A stretch of DNA of 64,000 nucleotides from Proales similis. Its lineage: Eukaryota; Rotifera; Eurotatoria; Ploima; Proalidae. The notes under the pieces are model-generated. The model saw only the letters and a program-made list of their open reading frames with translations, ran no database searches and had not been told where the DNA came from. A program made the translations under genes and the position numbers. Positions 12,601 to 22,115 of the stretch are shown here, piece by piece (position 1 is the first letter of the stretch; the number at the start of each line of letters is the position of its first letter). The stretch spans positions 868,001 through 932,000 of the forward strand of contig JAGVRJ010000011.1 of NCBI GenBank assembly GCA_019059635.1, written 5' to 3'.

Positions 12601-13316
12601 CATTATCATTAGATCGTGCGACGCTGATCAGGACGCGTTCTCTTCTCATTAGAAGTCATTTGATCGCAATTATAGGGGAGCTCATTTAGGGTAGGGCGTT
12701 GTAGCAGCCTCTTGTTCTCTCACTCACGCCCTGTTTCAGATAACTATGGCGCCTTTTAGGGGCGATCTGTTTGCTTTGCCTCATTCATTCGTTTTTGTCG
12801 ATCGCTTTATAGTCGGTTGTTCAGTCACAAATGAGCATTTTGTTTACATCCGAAGTCGGCGTTACCGCTACTACAAGCTGAAGCCGATGTTCATGCTGAA
12901 TCCCATGTATGAGTTGTGCCGGCACATAAATCAGCCTATTTTTGAACATTAAACGCTTAATGTAAAGCATTAGCATGACGTGGTGGGCTCGGCCCACCTG
13001 CTGCTTGATGTTAGAGTAAAGACACATATTAAAGATTGCTTCTGTGATTATGCTATTGTACTCACGAGCGCCATTTGACACAGAAGCAAAGCACGTTGGT
13101 TTCGGACTTAATCAAATTGTATTAAGACCTGATATCATTCACGGCTCACCACATTGAGCGCTTTGTTTTCTGTCCATTTACCGATAATGAAATGCTTCTA
13201 TTTAGATAATAGCAATCAAAATAAGATTAGAACGCTCATAGCTGAATGGACAACATGCTCGCCTATTAACTAGAAGAAAAAGAAGAGATATATCTATATA
13301 TATTGTATTTGGCAGT
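9642..13316. other. 3.7-kb intergenic region, no gene seen
   Basis: Between the divergent starts of Rab3GAP1 and the Rap2-type gene. It has only short frames without domain signal or sensible splice partners, a (CAA)n-type repeat at 10932-10984 and GA-rich tracts near 10757-10770. Much larger than most gaps here, so it may carry distal regulatory sequence for the GTPase gene. Confidence 0.5.
10932..10984. repeat. (ACG)n/(CAA)n microsatellite
   Basis: Imperfect trinucleotide run: ACGACGACG followed by (ACA)n with small interruptions. Noncoding context. Confidence 0.85.
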
Positions 13317-13324
13317 TATAAAAA
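13317..13324 (+). promoter_or_regulatory. TATA box of the Rap2-type gene
   Basis: TATAAAAA lies 40 nt before the ATG at 13364. Normal TATA-to-start spacing (about 30 nt) would put transcription onset near 13347, leaving a 5' leader of only about 15-20 nt. Confidence 0.55.
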
Positions 13325-13363
13325 GTTTTGACCAACGCCTAGAGGGCATTTTACACAACCGAA

Positions 13364-14231
13364 ATGAAGGAATTCAAAGTGGTCGTGTTAGGGTAAGCCC
13401 AATCAGAGCGAAACAAACCTAAACCCTGGCTATCTTTACTTTCAAATAGGCCGGGCGGTGTAGGCAAGTCTGCTCTGACTGTGCAATTTATATCAGGTAG
13501 GTTCGTAGAACGCTACGATCCGACTGTTGAGGTTAGTGGTAGTCCATTTCTAAACCATTTCCGGAAAGACTAAAATTTCTCAAAAGGATTTTTATCGTAA
13601 AGAAATTGAGTTGAGCGGTGAGCGCGCCATTCTCGAAATACTCGATACCGCCGGAACAGAACAGTTTGCTTCTATGCGCGATCTTTACATTAAAAACGGT
13701 CAAGGTTTTATAATCGTATTTAGTGTGGCAAGCCGGCAGAGTTTTGAAGATATGAAATCAATTCGTGAGCAAATCGTTAGAGTTAAAGGAAATCCATTGG
13801 TACCGATTGTGCTCGCTGGTAACAAGGCAGATATTGACTTGGCTAGTCGAGAGGTTTCTGCAGAAGAGGCTCTTATGCAAGCAAGTGAATGGAAGGTACC
13901 TTATGTGGAAACTTCGGCCAAAAATACTGTTATGGTCAACAACATGTTCACGGAGATCGTCAGAGAGATGAATGCGCGCTCACCAGGTTTTATAGCCCGA
14001 GAGAAAAAAAGACTAAAAAAATTAGCCGCTTTGCAGGCAAAAAACGGCCGGTCAACTCCCAACAGCTTTTCAAGCTGCTCCGATTCGAACAAAAAATTCG
14101 CGACTAGCAGCTCTAAACGTTCTGGCAGCAGATTCGATGTGAGCATTTGCCCTTGTTGCTGTTGGCCTAGCTCTTCGTCTTTCAAACACGAAGGGCTCAA
14201 TCAGTCTAAGTTCTCATGTTCAATCCTTTGA
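13364..14231 (+). CDS. Rap2-type small GTPase with long C-terminal tail
   Basis: Ras-superfamily switch acting at membranes; in other animals Rap2 signals through MAP4K-type kinases to adhesion and growth control. Three exons (13364-13392, 13450-13531, 13587-14231) give 251 residues. The P-loop is GPGGVGKS, where Rap proteins usually have GSGGVGKS. Switch I is [14 protein letters not shown]; Phe after Asp distinguishes Rap2 from Rap1, which has Ser. Also present are switch [19 protein letters not shown] and ETSAK. The CAAX box is CSIL. Rap2 is normally about 183 residues; here some 65 extra residues follow the G domain, basic and Ser-rich, with a cysteine cluster CPCCCW about 30 residues before the CAAX, a likely palmitoylation site. 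A poly(A) signal AATAAA lies at 14246. Confidence 0.92.
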
Positions 14232-14470
14232 TACGAAACGACTCGAATAAATCAATCTCATTCTCTTTTTGAAGCACTCGAGTCAACCGCTTATTTTGCC
14301 CATTTTATCAGAAACCATGTGGTCCTCTTGAATCTTTCTTAAAAACAGACACACTTCTTGCTTATTTTTTACTCAAATCGATCAAAGAATAAAGCCTCAT
14401 TCTAAGTACAAGAGGAGCAAACTGGTTCTTTGGAAATTTTTCTGGGATGAATAAAGCATGATTTATGAAT

Positions 14471-17287
14471 TTAAAAAAAAAACCAACCACAGTGCTTCGA
14501 ATTGTTCGCATTTGTATTTAGGTTCGGTAGACACTTGCAGATTTGCTCTGTTTGATCGCACCGAGCATTGAGCCCACATGAAATGGTTCCCAGGCAGATT
14601 TCTCTTGTTATGTCCGATATTTCATTCAGAGATTGTTCTAAGAGCACGTGCGCATTTAATTCAGACAAACGGACTTGGTATATTTCTTACTACACAGTCC
14701 TTGTTCTTCAACGTAATTTTGAAAGCAAATGCAAGAAGTACCGACGCATTTTGCATACGATGGGCACTCATCTTCACTTTTACAGTTGTTAACCGGCAAG
14801 AGCCGGGAATTTTTAACTGAAAGCAAAAGATAAATAAAGAGAATGGAGCATTTGTGCTTTTAATATGAAATTTAAATAAATTGATCGCTACCACACAACG
14901 CATCAATAAGGGTGTGCGATGGCTGACAGATACAAATACCAGACGAAGAGCACTCAAGCCCGTTGCCACAATTTTCTTCTTTGGTGCATCGCTGTCCATA
15001 TCCTTTTCCTTTGACTTTACAAAGATGAGAGTTCTTGGTCGATATGGCAAGAAATAAAATTCGAACCACAAAAGGGTTTGTTGTCAGCCACCCTCAAGCT
15101 ACGATGGAAGCCTTCTTTACATTGACATGTTTTCGCTGCAAGGGGGCAGGTTGGAGCATCCAGTGAGTTGCAAGAGCGAGAGCATAAAGAATTTTCTACA
15201 ACACAGTCAGAATCGAGGTTGCAAACTTCACTTAAAAAACGGCTAGCCGAGATTCTTGGATCTAATATAGAAAATACGTGGCTAGCAACTATGAGCTGCA
15301 GAAATTCTTTGAATATCGAATTAGACGCGGTCCTGCTAGTTTTTTGAACAACGTTCAAACCTTTACTTCCCAAAGGAGGTTGTACAGTTATGGCCAACTG
15401 ATTGAAAGATTTCAGAGTGTTCTCGAGCAAAATTTGATCGAACTGAAGAGCTTTTTCGAAATAGATTGTCACCAGAACGTTCCAAAAACGTGCATCTGAT
15501 GAATGCTGGCTACAAAAAACCTCAATGTGATAGAATGGTAATTCCGATGAAATTTGGTTGAAGAGGATGGTATCAAAAGTTGAGCGAATAAAAAAGTTGA
15601 CAGAATCACTCTCGCTTGCTTGGATATTGTCATAAACAAATCCGAGTTGAAGACGACTTGCAGAAAAACTTTTCTTGACTTGAGATAAACAATCGATAAA
15701 ATTGAATTCACTTAGTAAACCAAAAAGGGAACTTGCAGCAATCAAACATGTTAAATGAAGAGCTGTCTGCAGAACAAAAGCATTTTGACTCTTTACACTC
15801 CGCGCCCCAGCCACATTCGAAGCTAAATTCGCAATATTCACCAAGCATTCGACTCCCTGGAACTTAAAACAACACAAAGCAGATGAAAGGCGAATGAGAA
15901 TGAGTTCTCCGAAGATTTCACTTGCTGCATATATTCAAGAACGAATGAAAACCAAATCTACACTTGCACAAGCCATCCGAGCATTCGTGAAGCTCAGAGA
16001 GAGTACAATTCGTATCACAAGTGCTGTTCAATTTCACTAAAAGCTATTTTGGTCAATAGAGCTCGACTGGATTATAAAATTAAATTTTATAGACTACCGC
16101 ATGCACCCAGAATTAAACTGTGTCCTAATGCACAAATACATGAACCTTTGACACATCTTGCGTTAACCTGGCACTCGTCATCTGATAAGCATTCATCAAA
16201 ATAGCTTCGTTTTCCGGCAACTAGTTAGAAATCGTTAGTTTGAATAATTTAACTGAGGAATATTTGAACATTACCACATTCAAGAAGCCCTGTTGTAGGC
16301 GAGTAGCTGGGATAAAAGAACGACTTGCATGCGCAAACAGAAGGCGCCGAGTCAGAAGAAGCACAAACCATGTTGACCAGACATTCGCTCGTGCTCACGC
16401 AGCTTTCTCCCAGAGCAACGTTGCCGTTCGGATTGATGTCTTTGAACAATTGCTCTACCGTCAAGGCTTAACAAACAACCGTAATAGCTTTTGAGATTTC
16501 CTCTATCAAATCAAGTTAAAAAATTCACCGACTGTTAAAACCTGAGTGGGACCGAATAATAGTGGACAAGTTTGCAAGTGGATCCTGTTTGAGAAATTGA
16601 ACAAGCTTGTTCAAGTCAGTGGAGTTATCAAGAATGCCGAATTTCGACGCAACCGGCTGACGAAACTTGATACTCGATTCGATCTCATAAATTACTCTGT
16701 CAGCAGATGCATTTTTCATCTGATATTTATCTATCGAAAACGTAAAATAGGGCGATGAGGTCAGAATTTTACTCAGACCAGAATGCATCTTGACAGCAGG
16801 CCAGAATGAACAAGGTAAGAATCAAGAATTTAGAATTATAAGATCAAAAGCATTGCTCTTTACGGCTTTACTTACAGTCCTTAAAACTTGAGAAAAAATT
16901 TGTTCACTAGGTATTTCTGGAACGGCTTCAAAATTGAAATTTAAGCGGAGCACTGAACTTGTTAATATGGTGTCATCATCTGGAACAGCTTCGATGAGAA
17001 GTTTTTAAATTAATAAATTTCAATTGTTCTATAGTCACTTTTGAAGCCGATAGAAACTGGATGACAAGAGAACATGTTGAATTATTAATCGCATATACAA
17101 AATAACCATATTTACTGTTCATTCCGATAAGGATTCCCAGTCCGGTGCAAACAGTAAGTGCGACCAAGAAAAACAAAGCAACTGCACAAAATTCGAATAT
17201 TCTGTAGAAATTCAGGCAATACTTTTAACCAAAGGAAGAAGCATTGAATTATGCTTACCTGCAACTCCTAGTTTTCTTTGAATCCAT
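14471..17287 (-). CDS. type II membrane protein with two SEA-like regions and eight EB-like Cys modules
   Basis: Twelve exons: 17287-17259, 17201-17116, 16988-16876, 16788-16542, 16466-16275, 16220-16098, 16036-15926, 15862-15737, 15678-15067, 15014-14892, 14816-14691 and 14637-14471. They total 684 residues. The start is MDSKKTRSCR, then a transmembrane helix (FCAVALFFLVALTVC). Exons 3-4 hold a SEA-like region. Exons 5-8 each end in a short Cys module of EB type (for example ECLSDDECQVNARC followed by CICALGHSLILGAC). Exon 9 holds a second SEA-like region plus a module, and exons 10-12 hold three more. From exon 4 on, every junction is phase 1. Introns 7 and 8 use GC donors (A|GCAAGT and T|GCAAGT). 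The exon 2-3 junction (127-nt intron) is the least certain. It is probably an extracellular matrix or cuticle-facing protein; the function is unknown and the domain names rest on pattern only. Confidence 0.72.
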
Positions 17288-17667
17288 CTTGTGTTCCCGA
17301 ATATGTTTGTGTGAGAGGCTTGTGGAAAAGGGCTTAAATAGACTTTTTGGCGTTATCCGATATTCCGATTAAGGTTTGAATGTTGTTCCCAATGCTTTTC
17401 ATTAATTCGATATACCACGTCCAACTTCGTCTACGTTAACCTTTTTCGCCCTCACAAGTCTAGAAATCATAAAGCATCGTTGAGCTTGATATTGGAATTG
17501 AGGTCGATCCAACTACAGGACAATTTTAGTAGACTAGATTCAGGTGAGTAGCCGTTTGAAGCACAGTTTAAACTTGGATTTGAACTCATTAAAACCACGT
17601 TTTATTTTTAAAACAAACTTGTGAGATAAAAAAAAAATCAAAAGGAGAAATAAATTGGAAAACATTT
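17288..17667. other. intergenic, no gene seen
   Basis: Short spacer upstream of the SEA/EB gene and downstream of the CobW gene; no supported feature. Confidence 0.4.
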
Positions 17668-19092
17668 TTAAGAAGAAAGACTGGCTTCAGCAGCTTCAAG
17701 TTCTTCATCGACATACTCAGTCTCACTCTCATCGTCATCATCTTCCCATTCGCCATCTCTTTGCTTGAAATTGGCTTTTAGAGGATGAGTTTTCACTATA
17801 TCTTGCCACTCAGTAAACGGGTCAACGAACATTTTTTCCCATTCGACATCTCCTTTGGCGAACTCTTCGTCAGTAATTAGACAGCTGTCTAAGGCTTGGA
17901 TGATCTCTTGCTTGGGCAGTTTTTGCCCAATAAAGACGAGCTCGTTTCTACGATCGCCGTGCTCTCCGTGCCATACATCTTTGATTGCTTCGAACACTCG
18001 ATCGCATTCCTCTTTTGTCTCGCCCCACTTGGATCTGCGGACTCCAGCCCACCAGATTGTGTGCGGCTCCAAAGTCTTTAGCTCACCAACGATGTTCAGC
18101 ATACCGCACATATAGGGATTGGTAGCGATCCAAATGTAACCTTTGCCTCGAATCACATCTTTAAACAAATGAGTCTTGAGAAGCTCGAAAAGCTTTTCAG
18201 GATTAAACGGCTTCCTTCGTTTGTAAGGAAAGCTTGAAACTCCGTACTCCTCCAGCTCAGAGCTTGGTGGCTTTTTAAGCTCCTCTGCCCACTTTTCAGA
18301 TGACTGAGCAGCCTCAAAATCAAATTTCTTCGTGTGCAGAACTTTGCTGAGATCGACGTTCGAATTTTGGCATCGAATTATCTCAGCAGACGGATTGAGC
18401 TTTTGCACGAGGTCTTCAACTGCTTTGAGCTCCTCTTCCGATACTAGATCTACCTTGTTGATGAGGATAACGTTGGCAAACTCGATTTGATCTATGAATA
18501 ATTGTGCGATTGGAATCTCCTCCATTCGGCTCTCTCCTCCTTTCTGTACCTCCTCTTTGACAGTGTCTATTGAGTTGAGCTGTTTGTAAAAGTTAAATGC
18601 GTCAACAACAGTGACCATTGTGTCAATACTGGCCACTTTGTGCAGCATTTTTCCTGATTCATCTTCAAACGAGAATGCCTGGGCGATCGGCAGAGGCTCG
18701 GCCATACCAGTCGATTCGATTAGTAGATAATCGTATTTCCCACTCTTGGCCAATTTAGAGACCTGTTTGACCAAGTCGGCCCTTAGCGTGCAACAAATGC
18801 AGCCATTGCTCAGCTCGACAAGCTTTTCTTCAGTTCGTTTGAAAGCGATTTGTCCACTTTGTATTTGGCTGGCATCAATATTCACTTCACTCATGTCATT
18901 AACAATAACGGCTACTCTAAGGCCATCTTGATTGGCCAAAATACGATTTAGCAGTGTTGTTTTGCCAGAGCCAAGAAATCCACAAAGTACCGTAGTTGGC
19001 AACTTTTTAATGTTTTTCTTCTCGCCTACAACTTTTCTTTTCTTGGTGCTACCATGAACGTGTCCATGTGCGTGCAGCTTTGGTCGCATCAT
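17668..19092 (-). CDS. CobW/COG0523 G3E GTPase, bacterial-type metallochaperone
   Basis: Predicted GTP-dependent zinc (or other metal) chaperone of 474 residues in one uninterrupted exon. A His-rich head (HAHGHVHG) precedes the P-loop GFLGSGKTTLL. The metal-binding CxCC motif of the family is present in SNGCICCTLR. Also seen are the Walker B-like LLIESTGMAEP and the base motif NKVD. The C-terminal CobW_C domain reads TIWWAGVRRSKW, then GDRRNELVFIGQ and LDSCLITDEEF. The protein ends in an acidic tail (EDDDDESETEYVDEE). The WWAGV/GDRRNELVFIG pattern resembles bacterial ZigA/YciC-type proteins more than animal ZNG1/CBWD. With the lack of introns beside intron-rich neighbours, this suggests acquisition by transfer or an ancient retained paralogue. 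Expression is plausibly driven by a TATA box at 19176. Confidence 0.9.
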   Translation of the reverse strand: MMRPKLHAHGHVHGSTKKRKVVGEKKNIKKLPTTVLCGFLGSGKTTLLNRILANQDGLRVAVIVNDMSEVNIDASQIQSGQIAFKRTEEKLVELSNGCICCTLRADLVKQVSKLAKSGKYDYLLIESTGMAEPLPIAQAFSFEDESGKMLHKVASIDTMVTVVDAFNFYKQLNSIDTVKEEVQKGGESRMEEIPIAQLFIDQIEFANVILINKVDLVSEEELKAVEDLVQKLNPSAEIIRCQNSNVDLSKVLHTKKFDFEAAQSSEKWAEELKKPPSSELEEYGVSSFPYKRRKPFNPEKLFELLKTHLFKDVIRGKGYIWIATNPYMCGMLNIVGELKTLEPHTIWWAGVRRSKWGETKEECDRVFEAIKDVWHGEHGDRRNELVFIGQKLPKQEIIQALDSCLITDEEFAKGDVEWEKMFVDPFTEWQDIVKTHPLKANFKQRDGEWEDDDDESETEYVDEELEAAEASLSS

Positions 19093-19175
19093 TTTGAGAA
19101 ACTTTTCCTATTTTTTTTTCAGTCTTTGAACTAAAAGCTCAGCTCGAATGAAGAAAGAGGCGAGACGAACAAAAA

Positions 19176-19183
19176 GTTTTATA
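19176..19183 (-). promoter_or_regulatory. TATA box of the CobW gene
   Basis: TATAAAAC on the minus strand, 84 nt upstream of the ATG at 19092, would give a leader of about 50 nt. A palindromic E-box CACGTG lies further upstream near 19283. Confidence 0.45.
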
Positions 19184-19712
19184 CACTGGCAAAATGTGAA
19201 GCCAACGTGGCTTAGATCTTCACATAACAGCCTATCTGCAACTCGATTGGTTGAAACCAAACGAATTGGCTGCAACTAAGTGCACGTGAGGGCCGCTTTT
19301 ATTTCGGCCAATCTGTTTCATCCGTCGCTCAAGATAAGCATGGTGTATTTGAATTCGCTATGTGAAATAAAAAACCTTACGCACACGTTCACATATCGCG
19401 AGAGCTGAGCTTAGAGTAAAGTGTATTGCCGATTGCGATTCATAAATCAAAGAGCTTCGCGCTTTGACTCTAGAGACTCAAGACGAGCTTTATAAAAGTG
19501 TAGAAAATGTAAAGCGTTCTTAAACCGACGGGTTTGCTTGAAAACGTGGAGCAGGGAGCACTCTCGAATAACTTGGTTTTGCTCTGATTGAGTTAGCTAT
19601 TGGAAAATCTAAGAGGAATATTAGTGATAATTTTGAAATATACATTTTATTTGAAAATAGAGAAAAGCAAGCCAATAAGAAAATAAGGCAAATAAATTCC
19701 TTTTTCTTAAAG
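19184..19712. other. intergenic, promoter side of CobW
   Basis: No gene. Besides the E-box, a TATAAAAG at 19491-19498 points along the plus strand, where no plus-strand gene follows; no function is assigned. Confidence 0.35.
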
Positions 19713-20979
19713 TTAGACATAGAGATCAAAGTCGATTCGGTTTGAGTTGTAATACGTGCCGGCATTATCTTCGTCAGCCTTTCGACACCATGCACCAGTT
19801 GATGGTAGTTCCCCTCGCTCTTGCTTTGCAAGCATTTGCTGCGATGTGAACGGACCTAGGATAGGCGCGTCTGGGACATTTTCCAGTTTGTATACCCATT
19901 TCACAGCCGTATCCTTAATTTCGTTCTTATCGGTGCCTGCTTTGACACTACTCTCGTCGACCTCTTCGGCAAACATGTCGAAAGTGTCTTGCTTTTCGCT
20001 GTGAGTTGAAAGTCGCTGCTCGATTTTTTCATATGTCTCATCATATATATCATAAAAACCACGATCAATGAAATAATTCGCAAGTCCAGTGAGTTTTTCC
20101 ATGTCAGCTTTTGCATTGAGCTCGTCAGTAGAAAGCTCTTTTTTGCCTTTTTGGTTCTTTTTCGACCATCTTTGACTTGCCGATTGCGAAGTGCTTGAAC
20201 TGCTACCACCGCCGAGTCGCTTAATACTTCGAAGCACAGTCTCGCCCGGCCTCATAAAGTTCTTCATTTCTTTGAACTTTTCTTGTTGAACATGCGTTTC
20301 GTTCTCTTTTTCAGAAATGCTGTTTCTTTCAATTTGATCGTCTTGCGCGTCATCTTCGTCTTCATCCTCTTGCTCTTCAAAATTTTGCTGCCTTGGCTGG
20401 TCAGCGTTAGTTCTCAACTTGAATTGTTCATTGCCCATCTGTGCTTCCGATCTTTTAAGGGAATTTATATTCGCCCAGTCGATATTATCCAGCCAGGCAT
20501 CACGAACTTCATCTTTCTATTTTTAAGCAGCCAAATTCGAGAAAATCAATAATTCAATGAAAAACTCTCACAGTCAAAAGCTAGATTACTTCTTTTGAGC
20601 GCCAATGATAGAAGCCATCTCGATCAAAATCACCTTCTTCAAGTTCTTCTTTCATATTAAACGGAGTGAGCTTTATTTCATCGTCAAACTCGGATGTTTT
20701 GGCTTCCTGGCCAATGTCTAAGAATTTGAAGAGTAAGCAGGCGGCTTTAAAAACTAAAATGAAGATTATCAGACGATGATTACCTTTGAGTGCTTCTCTG
20801 CCCAACAATTCATACTTTTCGGCATTGTCATCTTCTTCATCAGAATCAAGTGAATGCTTTCCTTTTTTCTTTTCCGTTCCTTCATCGTAGTTTTGTTGAT
20901 GATCATCATCATCATCTGCCCTCTCGTACTGTTGGTATTCACGTTTACTGCTAAAACGGACCTTTTTGGTGCTCGACAT
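19713..20979 (-). CDS. CD2BP2: CD2BP2/Lin1-like U5 snRNP protein with GYF-type domain
   Basis: Homologue of CD2BP2 (U5-52K; yeast Lin1), a nuclear component of the U5 snRNP that leaves before spliceosome activation. Three exons (20979-20784, 20717-20590, 20516-19713) give 375 residues. Conserved blocks in order are KVRFSSKREY, GKHSLDSDEEDD, KLTPFNMKEELEEGDFDRDG, RDAWLDNIDW, ETVLRSIKRLG, DMFAEEV and the C-terminal domain from WVYKLE to YYNSNRIDFDLYV. The domain has GPFTSQQM and WCRK, but the defining tryptophan after the Met is Lys and the GYF tripeptide reads GEL, so classical proline-peptide binding is probably weakened. Acidic low-complexity sequence lies between the conserved blocks. Confidence 0.92.
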
Positions 20980-22115
20980 TTTCCTTTCTTCTCAAAGTGC
21001 CCTGGACAGAGCTTGATTTAGAGCAACGGTACATTTTAAAATTCATTTCACGTATGTAGATGTAGAGAGCATACGCTTAGCATTTGACTGTCAAGTTAAA
21101 TATTTCAACGCAAGTTTTGTTTTTGACTACAAATCGGGAAGGAAAAATTGCCAGTTTTCTCATTTGAATTTCATGAATATTTGAGTGAATCTGAAACTCG
21201 ATTGAAATAAGATCCCTGAGACAGCGTGTATGTGCGTCAAACAGAAACTTATTAATCGAGGTCACACACCGCTAGACTTAATTGTATGAAAGAATTTACT
21301 TTGGCAAAAATCGATCTAATGAAGAAAAATAAATGTGACGGTCACGCGTCTGTCTCTACAGGTAGCCCTTGAACTTGGGAATAATTCACATATTTCACGT
21401 CATCGTCCCTGGCTTTTTACATTATAATAATATATTAGGCCCTAACGCTTCAAGTTGCCACAAAGCAACCAAACATTTTCTATGTATTTTATCTACGAGC
21501 ATAATTTCTAGCTGCAGCAAATATGCGAACAATTTGATTCGGCTGGGTTCGAATCAGCCTTGTACGCTCCAAACGCAATCTGCGCCTCTTTTTTTTCTTT
21601 TTCCTCTCTCTTCTCAATAGCTCTCGTTCTCTCTCTCTCTGCCTCGCGTGCGCTCATTCTGTCTGTCTGGCGCTAAAAGCTTGCATCGCTCAGGTCTGCA
21701 ATGTAAATGTTTCGAGTTCATTCAAAATACGCAATAAATACGCAGCCCGCTCAGACGGTGGGATCATTGACCCTGTACATTTTGGTCTTGATTCTTGTCA
21801 CCCAAGGTTTATCCCAAGCTGTGTCGCCATTCCCCGCCACTCATCTCCACCCACTCGTCTCTTGGCCTATCAAGTCCCTTTCGTCTTATCTGCATGCCAT
21901 TCTCTCCCTTCTCTTTTTTCTCCCTATTTCTCTTGCTCGCTTATTCTCCTCTCTATTTTTGAATTATGCTTTTATTCAAGTGAACGGCGGCTTGTTTAAA
22001 CGTCTAGGTGTCGTAAAGGCAATATTAGTTACGTGGTTAAATTATTCAATCTAGCTCGGCGCAAACTGGTTTAGATCAGAGCGAACTGAGGCAGGAGCGC
22101 AAGCAAGTTTGCTAA
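20980..22115. other. divergent intergenic region
   Basis: It separates the start of CD2BP2 (minus) from the start of DNAJC10 (plus) and must hold both promoters. A pyrimidine-rich stretch (about 21588-21650 and 21840-21960) gives open frames by composition only. No confident TATA box or RNA gene. Confidence 0.45.

Noticed and set aside
14471-17287. Two neighbouring SEA/EB genes, the second with a 286-codon frame ending near 15017
   Set aside because: That frame contains no ATG and runs across introns. Using the GC donors at 15925 and 15736 joins the halves in phase and reveals an extra Cys module, so one gene is simpler.
21535-21570. tRNA T-arm-like GGTTCGAATC
   Set aside because: The stem does not pair with the required 7-nt loop, and there is no A box or acceptor stem at the right distance.
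21707-22054. 115-codon hydrophobic frame before DNAJC10
   Set aside because: It lies in pyrimidine-rich leader DNA; the Leu/Ser/Phe content follows from composition and there is no family signal.
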